A stretch of DNA of 64,000 nucleotides from Alopecurus myosuroides. Taxonomy: Eukaryota > Streptophyta > Magnoliopsida > Poales > Poaceae. The DNA lies in the NCBI GenBank assembly GCA_028641055.1, contig CM054063.1:49415827-49479826 (forward strand). The letters are read 5' to 3'. The notes beneath the pieces are model-generated. The model was not told where the DNA came from. It did no database searches and saw only the letters and a list, made by a program, of their open reading frames with translations. Of this stretch, positions 25,511 to 37,695 are shown piece by piece (the stretch's first letter is position 1; each line of letters opens with the position of its first letter). The position numbers and the translations under genes were made by a program.

Positions 25511-27098
25511 TGGATGTGACCCTCGACGGAAGGCTGACGTTGGTAAACCCCAAGAAAAAGGTTGTGAAGAGTGCAGCGGAAAGTTTTCCCTAAGAAAAGA
25601 AAGCAAGGTTGAATCGACCAGTAGGAGGACAAGCAATATCTAAAGGTTGATGCAGCTGAGGTGGTAGAGCGCACTACCGGTTCAGCAGCAACGTGGAACC
25701 TACACAACACAATCAAATCACTTTGCCCCAATGAAGCATCGAGGTTGTCAATCTCACAGGTTTTGCTGAACACAGAGAGGTTCAACGTATGGTGTGGAAA
25801 AAAAATATGAGAACAATATGAAAGCAGTGGAAGCAGTGTGGAAACAGTAGAAGCAGTGTGTGTATTATCAGTATGAGAAAATGGACCGGGATCCACAGTT
25901 CACTAGTGGTGCCTCTCCGTGAAATATAAATAACATGTGTGGTGAACAAATTACAGCTGGGCAATTAACCGAAATGAAGGCTGCACCGTAGTGCGTATGC
26001 AAGACATAAAGATTACTATGGTATTCATGCAGGCATTACAACAAAATACATAGACCGTCATCCAACTGCATCTATGACTAATAATCCACCCTCTGAATAT
26101 CATCCGAACAAACGTTGGGTATTAACTTGCAAGCAACAGATTATCGTAGTAAGAAAAGTGTGTAATGTAAACAATGTAAACCAAGTAAACATCGTTGTTT
26201 TCTCCCTAATGGCAACAACACATCCTCCATCCGTCACGTTTCTGTCACTCGAGCAAAGATGCACAAGAGGCATGAACCCACAATCGAGCATAAATACTCC
26301 CTCTTGGAGTTACTAGCATCTACTTGGCTAGAGCATCTACTAATAACGGAGAGCATGCAAGATCATAAATAACATATGCATGAAGATAACATGATATATT
26401 GATAATCAGAAGACATAGCATTAAACATTCATCAGATCCCAACAAACACAACACGTAGCATTACATAAAGATGATCTCGATCATGTAGGGCAGCTCACGA
26501 GATCTAAACATGAGGTACAAAGTGGATAAGAGAACCATCTAGCTACTTATATGGACCCGTAGTCCATAGATGAACTACTCACGCATCACTTCGGAGGAGG
26601 GCATGGTGGTGTAGACTCCTCCGGTGATGAATTCCCCTCCCGGCAGGGTGCCGGGGAGAGCTCCAGAACCCTCACGATCTTGGATGACGATGACGGCAGC
26701 CTCGGGTGTTTCTCGGAAAAAAAGTGGTATATTTTTAGGGTTGATATGTCGGGGGATTATATAGGCGAAAGGGCGATGCACGCCCGACGTACCCACACCA
26801 CCCCTAGGCGCGGCCAGGGGCGCGCCGCCCTATGGTGTGGCCCCCCTCCGGGCCTCTTCGGGACTCCATGGAACCTTTGGGAATTCTAAGACTTCCGAGC
26901 TTCGAATTTTCCAATTCTGAGAATATTTCTAGAACAACTTTTCTCAAAATAAAAACAACAGAAAACAGGGAACTGGCTCTGTGGCATCTTGTCAATAGGT
27001 TAGTCCGGAAAATCGATAAAAATATCATAAAGTGTATAACAAACATGTAGGAAACAACATGGAACATTAGAAATTAACGATACGTTTATGACGTATCA
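25511..27098 (-). mobile_element. 5' LTR of Athila-like Gypsy, unit 2
   Basis: This 1588-bp LTR starts on the minus strand with TGATACGTCATAAACGTATC at 27098 and ends next to the primer-binding site. It is the only complete uninterrupted LTR of this family in the window and serves as the reference for the broken copies at 33-953 and 9014-14902. The outer flank at 27099 is ggcat. The matching duplication would lie beyond the left window edge. Confidence 0.8.
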
Positions 27099-27550
27099 GG
27101 CATAAGAGCAGAAACTCCTCCCAAGCAGATTCCCGAGTTTCTCTGTAGTCCCGTGAAAGGGTATAGCAAACTAGACATGTTGCTGTGAATAATTACGGGC
27201 AATTCCCACCCCCACCTTTCCCAGCACACCCGAACCGGTGTTAGACATGGGTATTTTTGCAAAGGGCCGTGTTGACCGACCTCGGGGGATAATTTCTCCC
27301 TGTCCCCCCGGTGGAGTTGTTGACACGTGTCAAAAGAAAAGCTATCCTTTCGTGCGACCACACAACTCGACCACACAAAAGAGGAAACCCACGGATAAAG
27401 TCCTCGTGTCTCATGTACGCTCGCGGCAAACACAACGGGTGACGCCGTCGGCGATGTCGTCAGAGCACCACTTACTCCTCATGGCAGCACGGCTGTACAT
27501 AGCTTTTAGCACCGGCGGCCGCTGTGATAGAAACATAGCTTGCCCTTTGT
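27099..27550. other. Unassigned host DNA between Gypsy LTR and minisatellite
   Basis: This is about 450 bases with no retroelement homology visible to me and no convincing reading frame. It leads into the 22-bp array. It is probably older host sequence, or a DNA transposon I cannot name. Confidence 0.3.
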
Positions 27551-27886
27551 AACATCGTAGTCTTCTTGCCGTAGCATCATCGTCTCCTTGTGGTAGCATC
27601 GTCGACCAGCTACAGTACTATCCCCGACCAGCTACAGTAGCATCGCCAAACAACTACGGTAGCACCATCGTGGATCGACGGTAGCATCGTCGAATAGCTA
27701 CGGTAGCACCACCGTGGATCGACAGTAGCATCTTTGAAGCTACGGTAGCACCGCCGTGGATCGACGGTAGCATCACCGAGAACCTACGGGAGCACCTCTG
27801 TGCACCGACGGCAGCATCATCGAAGACCTATGATAGCACCGTCGTGGATCAACTACAACATCATCGAGGACCTGCGGTAGCACCGC
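27551..27886 (+). repeat. 22-bp minisatellite, left half
   Basis: About fifteen units of 22 bp follow the pattern AGCAYC, then a variable middle, then GAYCGACGGT or AGCTACGGT. Two sub-types tend to alternate, giving a 44-bp higher order. One unit near 27730 is 20 bp. The array is cut at 27886 by the Copia insertion and resumes at 59266. The last five bases, ACCGC, are the target duplication. Confidence 0.75.
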
Positions 27887-28152
27887 TAAAAGATCATCTT
27901 CCGTTTTGATAATTGATGACAACATAATTAAAGGACTAATCTCTATTTTGAGCATGTGCAGGGTTTGTTTGATACTTATCAAAATTCCAAAATACTCCCA
28001 CTAATATTCTCAAAGGCATTACAATATTTATCCAAAAGGAATGAGCTCAAAAAGACAAGTTTGGGAAACTGTTTCTACAGGCAGCGGAGACTCAGGTGAA
28101 ACCACCGGTAGCTTCGCCCCGTGCTTTTTCTCAGCACATTCCCAGGTGGGGG

Positions 28153-29550
28153 TGATGACCCACAAGTATAGAGGACCGCAACAGTCTTTGAGGGAAGTAA
28201 AACCCAAATTTATTGATTCGACACAAGGGGAGCCAAAGAATATTTATAAGCCATAACAACTGAGTTGTCAATTCAGCTGCACCTGAAAGTAGACTTGCTC
28301 GCAAAAATTTATCAGTGGTAACAGTTTTATAGTGGGTGTAGTAGTAAAATAACAGTAGTAGTAAAATAGTAACAACAGTAGCAATCGCGGGAAACAGTAG
28401 GATGGGACTACCATAGGCACATAGGGAATGGATGAACGGGCGTTGCATGGATAACATAGGTCATGTAATAATCTAAACATGGGCATTGCAGATAATAATA
28501 ATAAAACATACAACATCTAGGAAAACCATAGGCATGTGTTCCAATATAGTCATACGTGCTCGCAATGAGAAACTTGCACAACATCTTTTGTCCTACCATC
28601 CCGTGGCAACGGGGCCTCTAGGGAAACTACTGGTAATAAAGGTGCTCCTTTTAATAAAGCACCGGAGCAAAGCATTAACACTCCATGAACACACGTGATC
28701 CTCACATCAAAACCATCCCCTCCGGTTGTCCCAATTTCTGTCACTTTGGGGCCTCGGGTTCCGGACAATGACATGTGTAAACAACTTGTAGATATGATCA
28801 AGCAACATAATTATACTCATGAAACAATAACATGTTCATATCTGAGATCATGGCACTCGGGCCCTAGTGATAAGAATTAAGCATAACAAGTTGCAACAAC
28901 GGTAGAAAGCACTAACAATGGATACTAGGCACTATGCCCTAAAAATCTGGCATTATTACATGATCAATCTCATCCAATCCCTTCCATTCCTCTCAGCCTA
29001 CAGCGGTGTTTACTCACACATGGACGGGGGAATCATGGATGGTTGATAAAGAAGAGGTGGCGGTGTTGATGGCGATGATCTCCTTTGAATCCCCGTCCCG
29101 GCAGGGCGCCTGAACAGGAACTTCTGATCCCCGAATTGAGTTTCGAGGTGGCGGCGACGCTCTATTGTGTTTCTGTGGAATATGACGAACCCCTTCGTGT
29201 TTTAGGTTTACGGGACATATGTAGTCGAAAGGGGAGCCCGAGGGGGTGCCTGGGGGCCCACACCACCTGGCAGCGTGGCCTAGAAGGGGGGCGCGCCCAG
29301 GGGTGGTCTGGCCCCTCCTAGCCCCCCTCCAGGTTTCCTTCTGGCTCCCGGGGTCTTCTGGTGATATAAGCTCAATGGGGTCTTTTCTGGGCAATTTCCC
29401 GAAAGTTGATTTTTCTGCACAAAAACGAGACACCAAGGTAATTCTATTGAAAACAATATTAGTCCGTATTAGTGGTATCCAAAACTCACAAGTTTAGAGG
29501 AAACCAATAAGAAAAGTGTTCGGAAAAGAAGATACGTTTTGGATGTATAA
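28153..29550 (-). mobile_element. 3' LTR of the nested Athila-like Gypsy
   Basis: This 1398-bp copy matches 36302-37695. It is followed at 29551 by actccccctgagctt, which on the minus strand is the polypurine tract AGGGGGAGT. Short GTA/GTAGT runs near 28330-28380 differ in length between the two LTRs. Confidence 0.8.
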
Positions 29551-31076
29551 ACTCCCCCTGAGCTTAGCTTATTGCTTGGCCTCAAGAAATTTAGTGACAA
29601 CTGAGTGCGATAAAATACTTATACAAACACATTTGTTTCATATGATGTAAATATACTCACTATATGATCAAGTGTTGAGGCAATTCATAATAAGATGAAT
29701 GCAAGATAAAAAAGTCACCTAGCAGTAGTGCAAACCATGAGGAGATGCCAACAAACTAATAATAAACAACATGAAGTAAATCAATCTGCAGGATTGCAAT
29801 GCTCATAATAGGGTATGATAAAGTGTACTCGCTTGCCCTTAATAATGGATAAAAACATAAATGTTAGGGCACCTCTAAATTTCAAATGAAGACTAGAAAT
29901 AAAGATATCAAAGATACAAGCATCAAAGTTATACCACAATCAACCCTGTTTTGGGACAATCACATTACACTAAGAATGACAGCCATGCTCTCAAGAAGGT
30001 GCATAAAGCTAGAGGGTGAAGACTCAACATAAAAAAATAAAAGAAAGGCCCTTCGCAGAGGGAAGCATGGATTAACTCATGTGCTAGAGCTTTTTATTTT
30101 ATTAAACAAAGGTATTGAAAACATTTTTAAGAGAGGTGTATGCTTATGTCAATGAATGGTAAACAGACAATATAGTACATCACAAGCCAACTAGACTTCA
30201 CAAGAGAGGCTCCCATAGAAGGATGAATCTGGGTAGAAGGTCATCCCTCTTTCTCTTTTGTTTACACAATTATGCTTTGACTGATAAATCAGGGGGAAAA
30301 TAGTGAAGATAATTTGTGGTATTACTTTGGGGCTGGCACCCCGCTGCTGGCTCTTCTATCATTTGGATAAGAGGATGAAGCCATTAGTCCAGGGTGCGAA
30401 ATCCAATCAACAAGTGAGATAAAGATTCTCTATTTACGTCCTCATGAGCTAAAACAGAGGCACAAACGGGAATATTTTTTCAAAGGTTTTAAAGGTAGCA
30501 CACGAGAAATTTACTTGGAGTGTCAGTTAAATACCACATGTAGGTAGGTATGGTGGACACATTTGGCAAAATTTGGTTTTTGGGAGTTGGATGCACGAGT
30601 AGAGATCATACTCAGTACAGGTGAAGGCTAGCAATAGACGGGGAGCGACAATCAAGAGAGCAACAACTGTCATAATCATGCTTGCGACAAAACAAAATTA
30701 ACAGGGATATAAAATATGATACAAATACTCTGAGGCAAAATCAATCATCGAGGCTTAATTGACTTTTTGTTTTCAGTCATAGCATGCGTGAGCATGTGCC
30801 AAGTCGATTCAAGCGAAACAATCAAAGGGAGATAACACAATGTCATACCCTTCTATGGATAAAACAATGCAAGCAAACATTCATACGACATGCTATCTTA
30901 TATTAATAAGTTGGAACTAAACACGTGAGAGCATGAACTACTATGTATCAATTAAATAACATACATCTTACATGAATGAACTAAGCATGTTCACATGGAT
31001 GAGTATATGTACAAAAATAAAACAAATAGAGTTCATACCAGCCTCTCACCACAACTTGGATTATTGTAAATCATCA
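29551..31076 (-). mobile_element. Non-coding 3' internal part of the nested Gypsy
   Basis: No gene is visible here. The part 29990-30640 is homologous to 1390-2120 and 15040-15500 of the Athila-like tandem. This shows that the three elements belong to one wider group and share this untranslated region. Confidence 0.6.
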
Positions 31077-31499
31077 TTATTGCTCTTCACTTGTGTGGAT
31101 CAAATAATATAGAATGATAATCAAGCTCCAACGGAGACACGGAAGTCCGGTGAACTCAGCAACAAACTTTACAAAACCAAATAAGAACAACAAATATTTT
31201 TGGATCTTTGAATTAAAACAAGAACAAAAAGAAACAAGCAAACAAAGCAAAATATTTTTGGATTTTTGAATACTAAACCAAAACGAGAAACAGAAGCAAA
31301 CCGGCAGAAGAAAATAAAGAAGCAAACAAAGAGAAACAACAGAAATATTTTTGGTCTTTTTGTGTTTTGGAAAATAAGAACAAAACGGTAAAAGCAAAAA
31401 AAGAAACGAAAGAAGCGAAAGAAAACAAAAACAAATGAAAGAAACGAAAACATGGATATACAAAGAACCGACCAAACATGATATATAAACGAGTGTGAT

Positions 31500-32501
31500 G
31501 TCGGTATACCTCCCCCCAAGCTTACGCTTTTGGCCTAAGTGGAGATCATCCCCAAGGGGACCATGAGGTGTCGCCCCCGTAGTATGTTGAGGAGGAGCCC
31601 TCCTCCTGATATGTGCTCGAGGACACGCCGGTGTACTGCGTGGTGTACTCCTCGGAAGGCGGGTCCCGCCTCGCCTTGCCTGCTGCCTGTGGAACTCCGT
31701 CACGCTCAGATGCTCCTCTATCTCCCCCTTGGAGCGCGACCATGGTGACATGTCAACTTTGAACAAAACAGGCTGCGGCAAAATAACTTCCCGCTCATCT
31801 TCGTTCATAAATAAAACTCTATATACTAAATGATCAGCAGTAGAGTTAGCAGTGATGAAGTGATGAGCCTTCATAGCAACAAGGTTGGGTCTATAAGGAG
31901 CAATTAATTCATCATCGGGAGCAATAGAAAATCTAGAGCAGTTGCTATACGTGTAGCAATAATGCCCCCCATAAATGGGCCCCTTAGCAGCAAGGCAGCG
32001 AGCAATGAGTGATCCAAGGTTATACTTCTTGCTACGGTTAAGCACATCATTAATAAAAGCAAGGTGATAGCTAGAAATGTTGCTAGATTTCTCCCTACCA
32101 AGGATACTAGTAGCAAGATAATAAGTGAAATATCTAAGGGAAGAAAGTTGGATGTTTCTTATCTTCCCACGTTGGGGTGAGCGACCATCATCATTGGTGA
32201 TTTCTCGATAGAGCGCAATGAGATCAGCGGGTCTCTCCCAAATCTTGCACGCTTTCCCAGAAGCGTTGATACATATAATGTTACAAAAAGTCTCCAAGGG
32301 CAAAGAAAAAGGACTACTATATAACTTAAAAGCAACAGTGGGACCAAATTGTTTGTTTTGAAATTTAAAGCTCTCAACAAAAGTTTTTGTGAGAGTAGCA
32401 TACTGAAAACTTTCATCCTCCATGTAGTTGGTTAAACCAACTCTTTCAACCAGCATCAAGAAGTCATCCAATAGACCTGCACTTCTTAAAATGTAACACA
32501 T
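31500..32501 (-). pseudogene. Downstream ORF of Athila-like Gypsy (ATHILA ORF1/env-like)
   Basis: A minus-strand frame starting near 32501 stays open for about 330 residues of normal composition. It then runs on to 31077 through low-complexity A-rich DNA that is unlikely to be coding. It lies downstream of protease in the sense direction, where Athila elements carry an extra, sometimes called env-like, frame. Motifs include AKGPIYGGHYCYTYSNCSRF and LVAMKAHHFITAN. I see no signal peptide or clear membrane span in the reliable part, so an envelope role is not supported. It resembles the ATHILA ORF1 group. The start is uncertain because the upstream frame may extend. Confidence 0.5.
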
Positions 32502-33615
32502 GGGAAGCTAGAAGGATTAGAAATTCCATCACCTCCCTCATCGGCGATGTTTGGTGCAATAAGGTCTTCGTTATAAGATGGCCTCACTAAGGTGGATGTA
32601 CGTGAGGGTCTTGTTCTTCTAGGAGCATCACTCCTAAATATTTCTCCAAAGTTATGGTTGTCCATCTCTGAATTTTTTTAACAATCATCACAAAAATTGA
32701 TTTCAAGCAACTATAAGGTGGAACCTACCATAGAGACTTATAGGAGAGCAAAACATGCATCAAAACTCAATTATTTCTACTCAAATCAAGCATGCAAACT
32801 CACATAAACTGTCACCTATAGTACTAAAATACTCAAGAAATACTCCACCAAACAAAATAATCGGAGGAGTCACATACCGGAGAGGAATGCACCAAATTTC
32901 AGCACAAATGGTGGGCTGAGCAAAAATATCGAAAAAACTCGAGGAATAACAGCAAGAACTCGGGTTCCAGAAAATGTTTTGAGTTTTTGGGGTGAGAGAA
33001 GAATCTTTGGCAAGGGAGAGAGTTAGTGGAGGGCCAGGGGTCCCACACCATGTGCTGGCGCCACTAGGGGTAGGTCGCGCCCCCCTATGGTGTGCCTGAC
33101 TGGTGGGTCCCCCGGGGTCTCCCAGGTGGGGCTCTACCTCATTTTTTACGTAAAAATTTATTATAATTTTTCTGCAATTTTTCGAGAAACTTTATTTTTG
33201 AGGTATTTCCTGAATTTAGTAATTAATAAAAAACCCAGAAAAACAAAAGTGAAAAGGTGGAAAACAAAACCAAAACCAGTACAACAGAGGTTCTATGACA
33301 CTCCAATGGAAAAAGAACTGAGGAAAACAAAAGTGGAAGTGGTGAAAACAAAATTATGGGTGGTGAAAACATGCATAACCACAATGATCAGGGTGAAAAC
33401 ATGATGAAACATGAATATGGATGATGTAAAACATGATTGTACTAAAGTAGAAACGTGATAAAAGAAGTAAGCATGGTGAAAACATAATGGAGAAGGTGAA
33501 AACATAGTGAAAACATTGTCCTCTTCATTCAAAATCATTTTGTTAACAAGGGTGTTCAAGTCTTGTTACCAGAACAATTTTCATATGAAGCAAAACTTTG
33601 CTAATCACTAAATAA

Positions 33616-34332
33616 TTAGGTTACCTCAACCCTGATAGACATAGTCCCAATCCTAATAATTTCATATTCTTTTGGTGGCATTGGAATGGGACAATAAAAT
33701 TCTCCAATCTTGATGGTCTCAATATTTTCAATTGAATTTATACCATATCTTCTATCAATCTTCTTGGGAAAATAAACAGTATGCTCTTTATCATTAACAT
33801 TAAAAGTTACTTTTCCTTGATTGCAATCAATAACAGCCCCTATAGTGTTAAGAAAAGATCTCCCCAGAATAATAGACATATTATCATCTTCAGGCATTTC
33901 CAACACAACAAAGTCAGTTAATATCAAATAATTAGTAGCAACTTGAACAAGGACATTATAACATATACCAACAGGAATAGCAATAGATTTATCAGCCATT
34001 TGCAAAGATATATCAGTATGTATCAAATTTTCAAGACAGAGTCTCTTATAAAGAGATAAAGGCATAACACAACAAGGGATAGTAGGAATACCAGGATCTC
34101 CAAGCTTCTTTGGATCCTTGCCATCGAAAAAGTAATTAGCAAGCATAGTGGAAAGTTCCTCATTAGGAATTTTCCTTTTGTTAGAGACAATATCTTTCAT
34201 ATATTTAGAACAAGGAGGCCGTTTAATAGCATCAGTCAAAAGGATTTGCAAAAACAGAGGTTTCATCCACTCACAAAACTTGGTATAATGTTCTTCTCCC
34301 TTTGATTTGTGTTTCTTATTAGGAAAAGGCAT
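33616..34332 (-). pseudogene. Aspartic protease of nested Gypsy, active-site segment missing
   Basis: This open stretch of 238 codons has a linker and a retropepsin C-terminal half, with VMPLSLYKRLCLENL and a flap-side MSIILGRSFLNTIGAVIDCN. In related elements the catalytic D-x-G-A stretch precedes VMPLSLY. Here IPTIPC runs straight into CVMPLSLY, so the catalytic aspartate seems to have been deleted without loss of frame. The protein could not be an active protease. It follows gag (34536-36213) on the same strand. Confidence 0.6.
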
Positions 34333-34535
34333 TGCTTTTTGTACCCAAGGCTCTCATTCATTACCATGTTTATTAGCAATGAAATCCTCCTTAGTACACT
34401 TCACAGTTTTATGTTGCTTTTCAGGTTCAGCTACAGTTTCTTCTTTATCAGAAGCATCACTTTTATCATTACCACTTTAAGTTTCATCATCAGAAATAGA
34501 TATACTATTAGGATCTTTAGCATGTTCAGGAGATT

Positions 34536-36213
34536 CTAAAAAAAAATATGTCTCTTCTTCTTTTTCTTAGAAGGAGAACCATTGTTTTTAGGTTGCTGAG
34601 AATCTTGTTCAATTCTTTTAGGATGTCCTTCAGGATACAAGGGACCCTGAATAGAAACACCACTTCTAGCAGTTATTTCACAAACATGTTTATCTCTAGA
34701 AGCATTAGCTAGCATATCTTTTTGCACTTTAGTAAGTTGATCAATTTGAGTTTGAACCATATGAAAAATTTTAACAAGCATTTTAACACCATTGGAGGTT
34801 CTCTCAATAATACCATGCAAATTATCAATAGCTCTAGAGTTTTCCATAATATGTTTTTGCACTCTCATATTAAAGTTATCTTGCTTAACAACATAATTAT
34901 AAAATTCATCTAATCATTGATCAAGTGGTTTAGAGAATGGAATATCTCTATTATCAAAGTATTGGAGAGAGTGTACCTCAACTGTTGATGGATGAGGAAT
35001 AGGCTTACATAATTCTTCTATAGGAGGTAAATTCTTCACATCTTAAGATTTAATACCCCTCTCTTTAAGAGTTTTCTTGGCTTCCTTCATCACTTCATCA
35101 ATTAATTCAATCATCCCTCTCTTCTTGGGTGTTGGTATTGGTGTTGGTTCTGATGTAGGTGTTGGCTTAGGTATATTCCAATCATCATTATTTTTGGCTA
35201 TTTTAGCCATTAATTCCTCAGCATCTTCTGGAGTTCATTTCCTAAAAACACAACCAGCACAACTATCTAGGTATGTCCTAGATTCAATAGTTAGTCCATT
35301 ATAAAATATATCTAGGAGCTCATTTTTAGGTAATGGATATCCGGGGCTAGCTCTTATTAAAGAACAAAACCTTGTCCAAGATTCAGGCAATTTTTCTCCT
35401 TCAATTTTCTCAAAGTTAAAGATATCCTGCACAGCAGCATGTTGGGCACTAGCAGGATTTTTTTTGAAAGAAAGCATTAACCAAGTCCATGGGATTAGTA
35501 ATAGATCCAGGTGACAGATTGTTAAACCAAGTTTTAGCTTCATCTTTCAATGAGAAAGGGAAGATCTTGGTAACAAATTAAGTACGCGGTTTAGTATTAT
35601 CAGAAAATAAACTACTCAAAGATGAAAGCTCATTCATATGTTTCATAGCACTTTTACCTTCAGTTCCACAAAAAGGTTCCTTCTCAACAATAGATATGTA
35701 AGATAAATCTAGAGAGAAATCATAATCCTTATCTCTAATGTGTATGGGAGATGTGGCAAACTTAGCATCAAGAGAAGATTTATATTTCACATCATGTCTT
35801 ACAAGAAGACTCTTAAGAGCACTTGCACCAGTAGTAGCCCGAGCTTCTTCAATAAAGTCATCATTAAGTTCAATATAGGTTTCATCAAGATCATCAATAG
35901 ACTGAGGTGAATTAACAAATGTACCAATATTTTCAACAAGAATTTCAGCATTTTCAATTTGTTTGGATTTAGCAATTGTAGCATCTAGGAAAGGTCCTAG
36001 AGAAATAGTATCATCAAGCATAGTAGAAGCATCATCAAAAGTATCAGAAACATTTTTAGACTCAGCAGAAGTAATAGTACGTGCAGCATGTGGTGGAGCA
36101 AGAAGCTTACTCATAACAAACGGTGAATCAAGAGCAACAGAGGTGTTCAGAGTTGTACCTCTCCTTGTAGTGGATGGTAATATAGGAACTTTTCCATAAC
36201 GATTCTTGCCCAT
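34536..36213 (-). pseudogene. Gag of nested Athila-like Gypsy, broken
   Basis: The likely start is the ATG at 36213, about 60 bases downstream of the primer-binding site in the sense direction. The first frame runs to 35578, followed by fragments 35543-35235 and 34868-34536. The fragment at 35543-35235 carries a typical gag core with LPESWTRFCSLIRASPGYPL. The frame changes several times and there are stops at the joints. No zinc knuckle is visible. This is a structural particle protein remnant. Confidence 0.55.
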
Positions 36214-36273
36214 GATGAATGGCTTGCAGCAAACAATATCACGATCAAGTGAGGAAATAAATAAAGATATGCT

Positions 36274-36290
36274 CCTCGGCAACAGCGCTA
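36274..36290 (-). other. Primer-binding site of nested Gypsy, tRNA-Asp type
   Basis: The plus strand reads cctcggcaacagcgcta, matching the tRNA-Asp 3' end at 14 of 17 bases. It lies 11 bases from the LTR start at 36302. Confidence 0.7.
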
Positions 36291-36301
36291 GAAAATAGTC
36301 T

Positions 36302-37695
36302 TGATGACCCACAAGTATAGGGGATCGCAACAGTCTTCGAGGGAAGTAAAACCCAAATTTATTGATTCGACACAAGGGGAGCCAAAGAATATTTATAAGC
36401 CTTAACAACTGAGTTGACAATTCAGCTGCACCTGAAAGTAGACTTGCTCGCAACAATTTATCAGTGGTAACAGTTTTATAGCGGCAGTAGTAGTAAAATA
36501 ATAGCAGTAGTAAAATAGTAACAACAGTAGCAATCACGGGAAACAACAGGATAGGAATACCGTAGGCATAGAGGGAATGGATGAACGGGCATTGCATGGA
36601 TAACATAGGTCATGTAATAATCTAAACATGGGCATTGTAGATAATAATAATTAAGCATCCAACTTCTAGGCAAACCATAGGCATGTGTTCCAATATAGTC
36701 ATACGTGCTCGCAATGAGAAACTTGCACAACATATTTTGTCCTACCAGCCCGTGGCAGCGGGGCCTCTAGGGAAACTACTGGTAATTAAGGTGCTCCTTT
36801 TAATAAAGCACCAGAGAAAAGCATTAACACTCCATGAACACACGTGATCCTCACATCACAACCATCCCCTCCGGTTGTCCCAATTTCTGTCACTTTGGGG
36901 CCTCGGGTTCCGGACAATGACATGTGTAAACAACCTGCAGATATGATCAAGAAACATAATTATACTCATGAAACAATAACAACTTCATATCTGAGATCAT
37001 GGCACTCAGCCCTCGTGACAAGCATTAAGCATAACAAGTTGCAACAACGGTAGAAAACACTAACAATGGATAGTAGGCACTATGCCCTAAAAATATGGCA
37101 TTATTACATGATTGATCTCATCCAATCCCTTCCACCCCCCTCAGCCTACAGCGGTGTTTAATCACACATGGATAGGGAATCATGGATGGTTGATGGAGAA
37201 GAGGTGGTGGTGTCGATGGCGATGATCTCCTTCGAATCCCCGTCCCGGCAGGGCGCCAGAACAGGAATTTCTGATCCCCGAATTGAGTTTTGAGGTGGCG
37301 GCGGCGGTCTGTTGTGTTTCTGTGAAATATGACGAACCCCTTCGGGTTTTAGGTTTACGAGACATTTGTAGTCGAAAGGGGAGACCGAGGGGGTGCCTAG
37401 GGGCCCCACACCACCTGGCGGTGTGGCCTAGGGGGGCCGCCCAAGGGTGGTCTGGGCCCCTCCTAGCCCCCCTCCAGGCTTCCTTCTGGCTCTCGGGGTC
37501 TTCTGGTGATATAAACTTAATGGGGTCTTTTCTGGGGAATTTTCCGAAAGTTGATTTTTCTGCACAAAAACGAGACACCAAGGTAATTCTGCTGAAAATA
37601 GCGTTAGTCTGTGTTAGTGGTTTCCAAAACTCACAAGTTTGGAGGAAAACAATAAGAAAAGTGTTCGGAAAAGGAGATATGTTTTGGACGTATCA
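36302..37695 (-). mobile_element. 5' LTR of the nested Athila-like Gypsy
   Basis: This 1394-bp LTR starts TGATACGTCCAAAACATATC at 37695 on the minus strand and ends GGGTCATCA. It is the partner of 28153-29550. The segment next to the Copia LTR carries the GGGCG duplication. Confidence 0.8.

Larger units (their letters stand above)
28153..37695 (-). mobile_element. Decayed Athila-like Gypsy in the Copia 5' LTR
   Basis: A 9543-bp minus-strand element has LTRs at 28153-29550 (3') and 36302-37695 (5'). The flanks are GGGGG (28148-28152) and GGGCG (37696-37700), a 5-bp duplication with one change. The empty site is visible in the Copia 3' LTR near 48170. LTR ends read TGATACGTCC and GTGGGTCATCA in the sense direction, as in the Sabrina/WHAM group. 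The 3' LTR inner terminus has mutated from CA to AA. About 20 mismatches occur in the first 290 LTR bases, so it is old. Gag and protease are broken and there is no RT or integrase. Confidence 0.85.

Noticed and set aside
27551..27886. CRISPR-like array
   Set aside because: The 22-bp units are contiguous and degenerate with no spacers, and the genome is a plant nuclear one. It is a minisatellite.
31077..31500. C-terminal extension of the Athila downstream frame with hydrophobic runs
   Set aside because: The apparent membrane-like stretches are Phe/Leu/Ser translation of A-rich repeats (aaatatttttgg motifs), not a conserved anchor.
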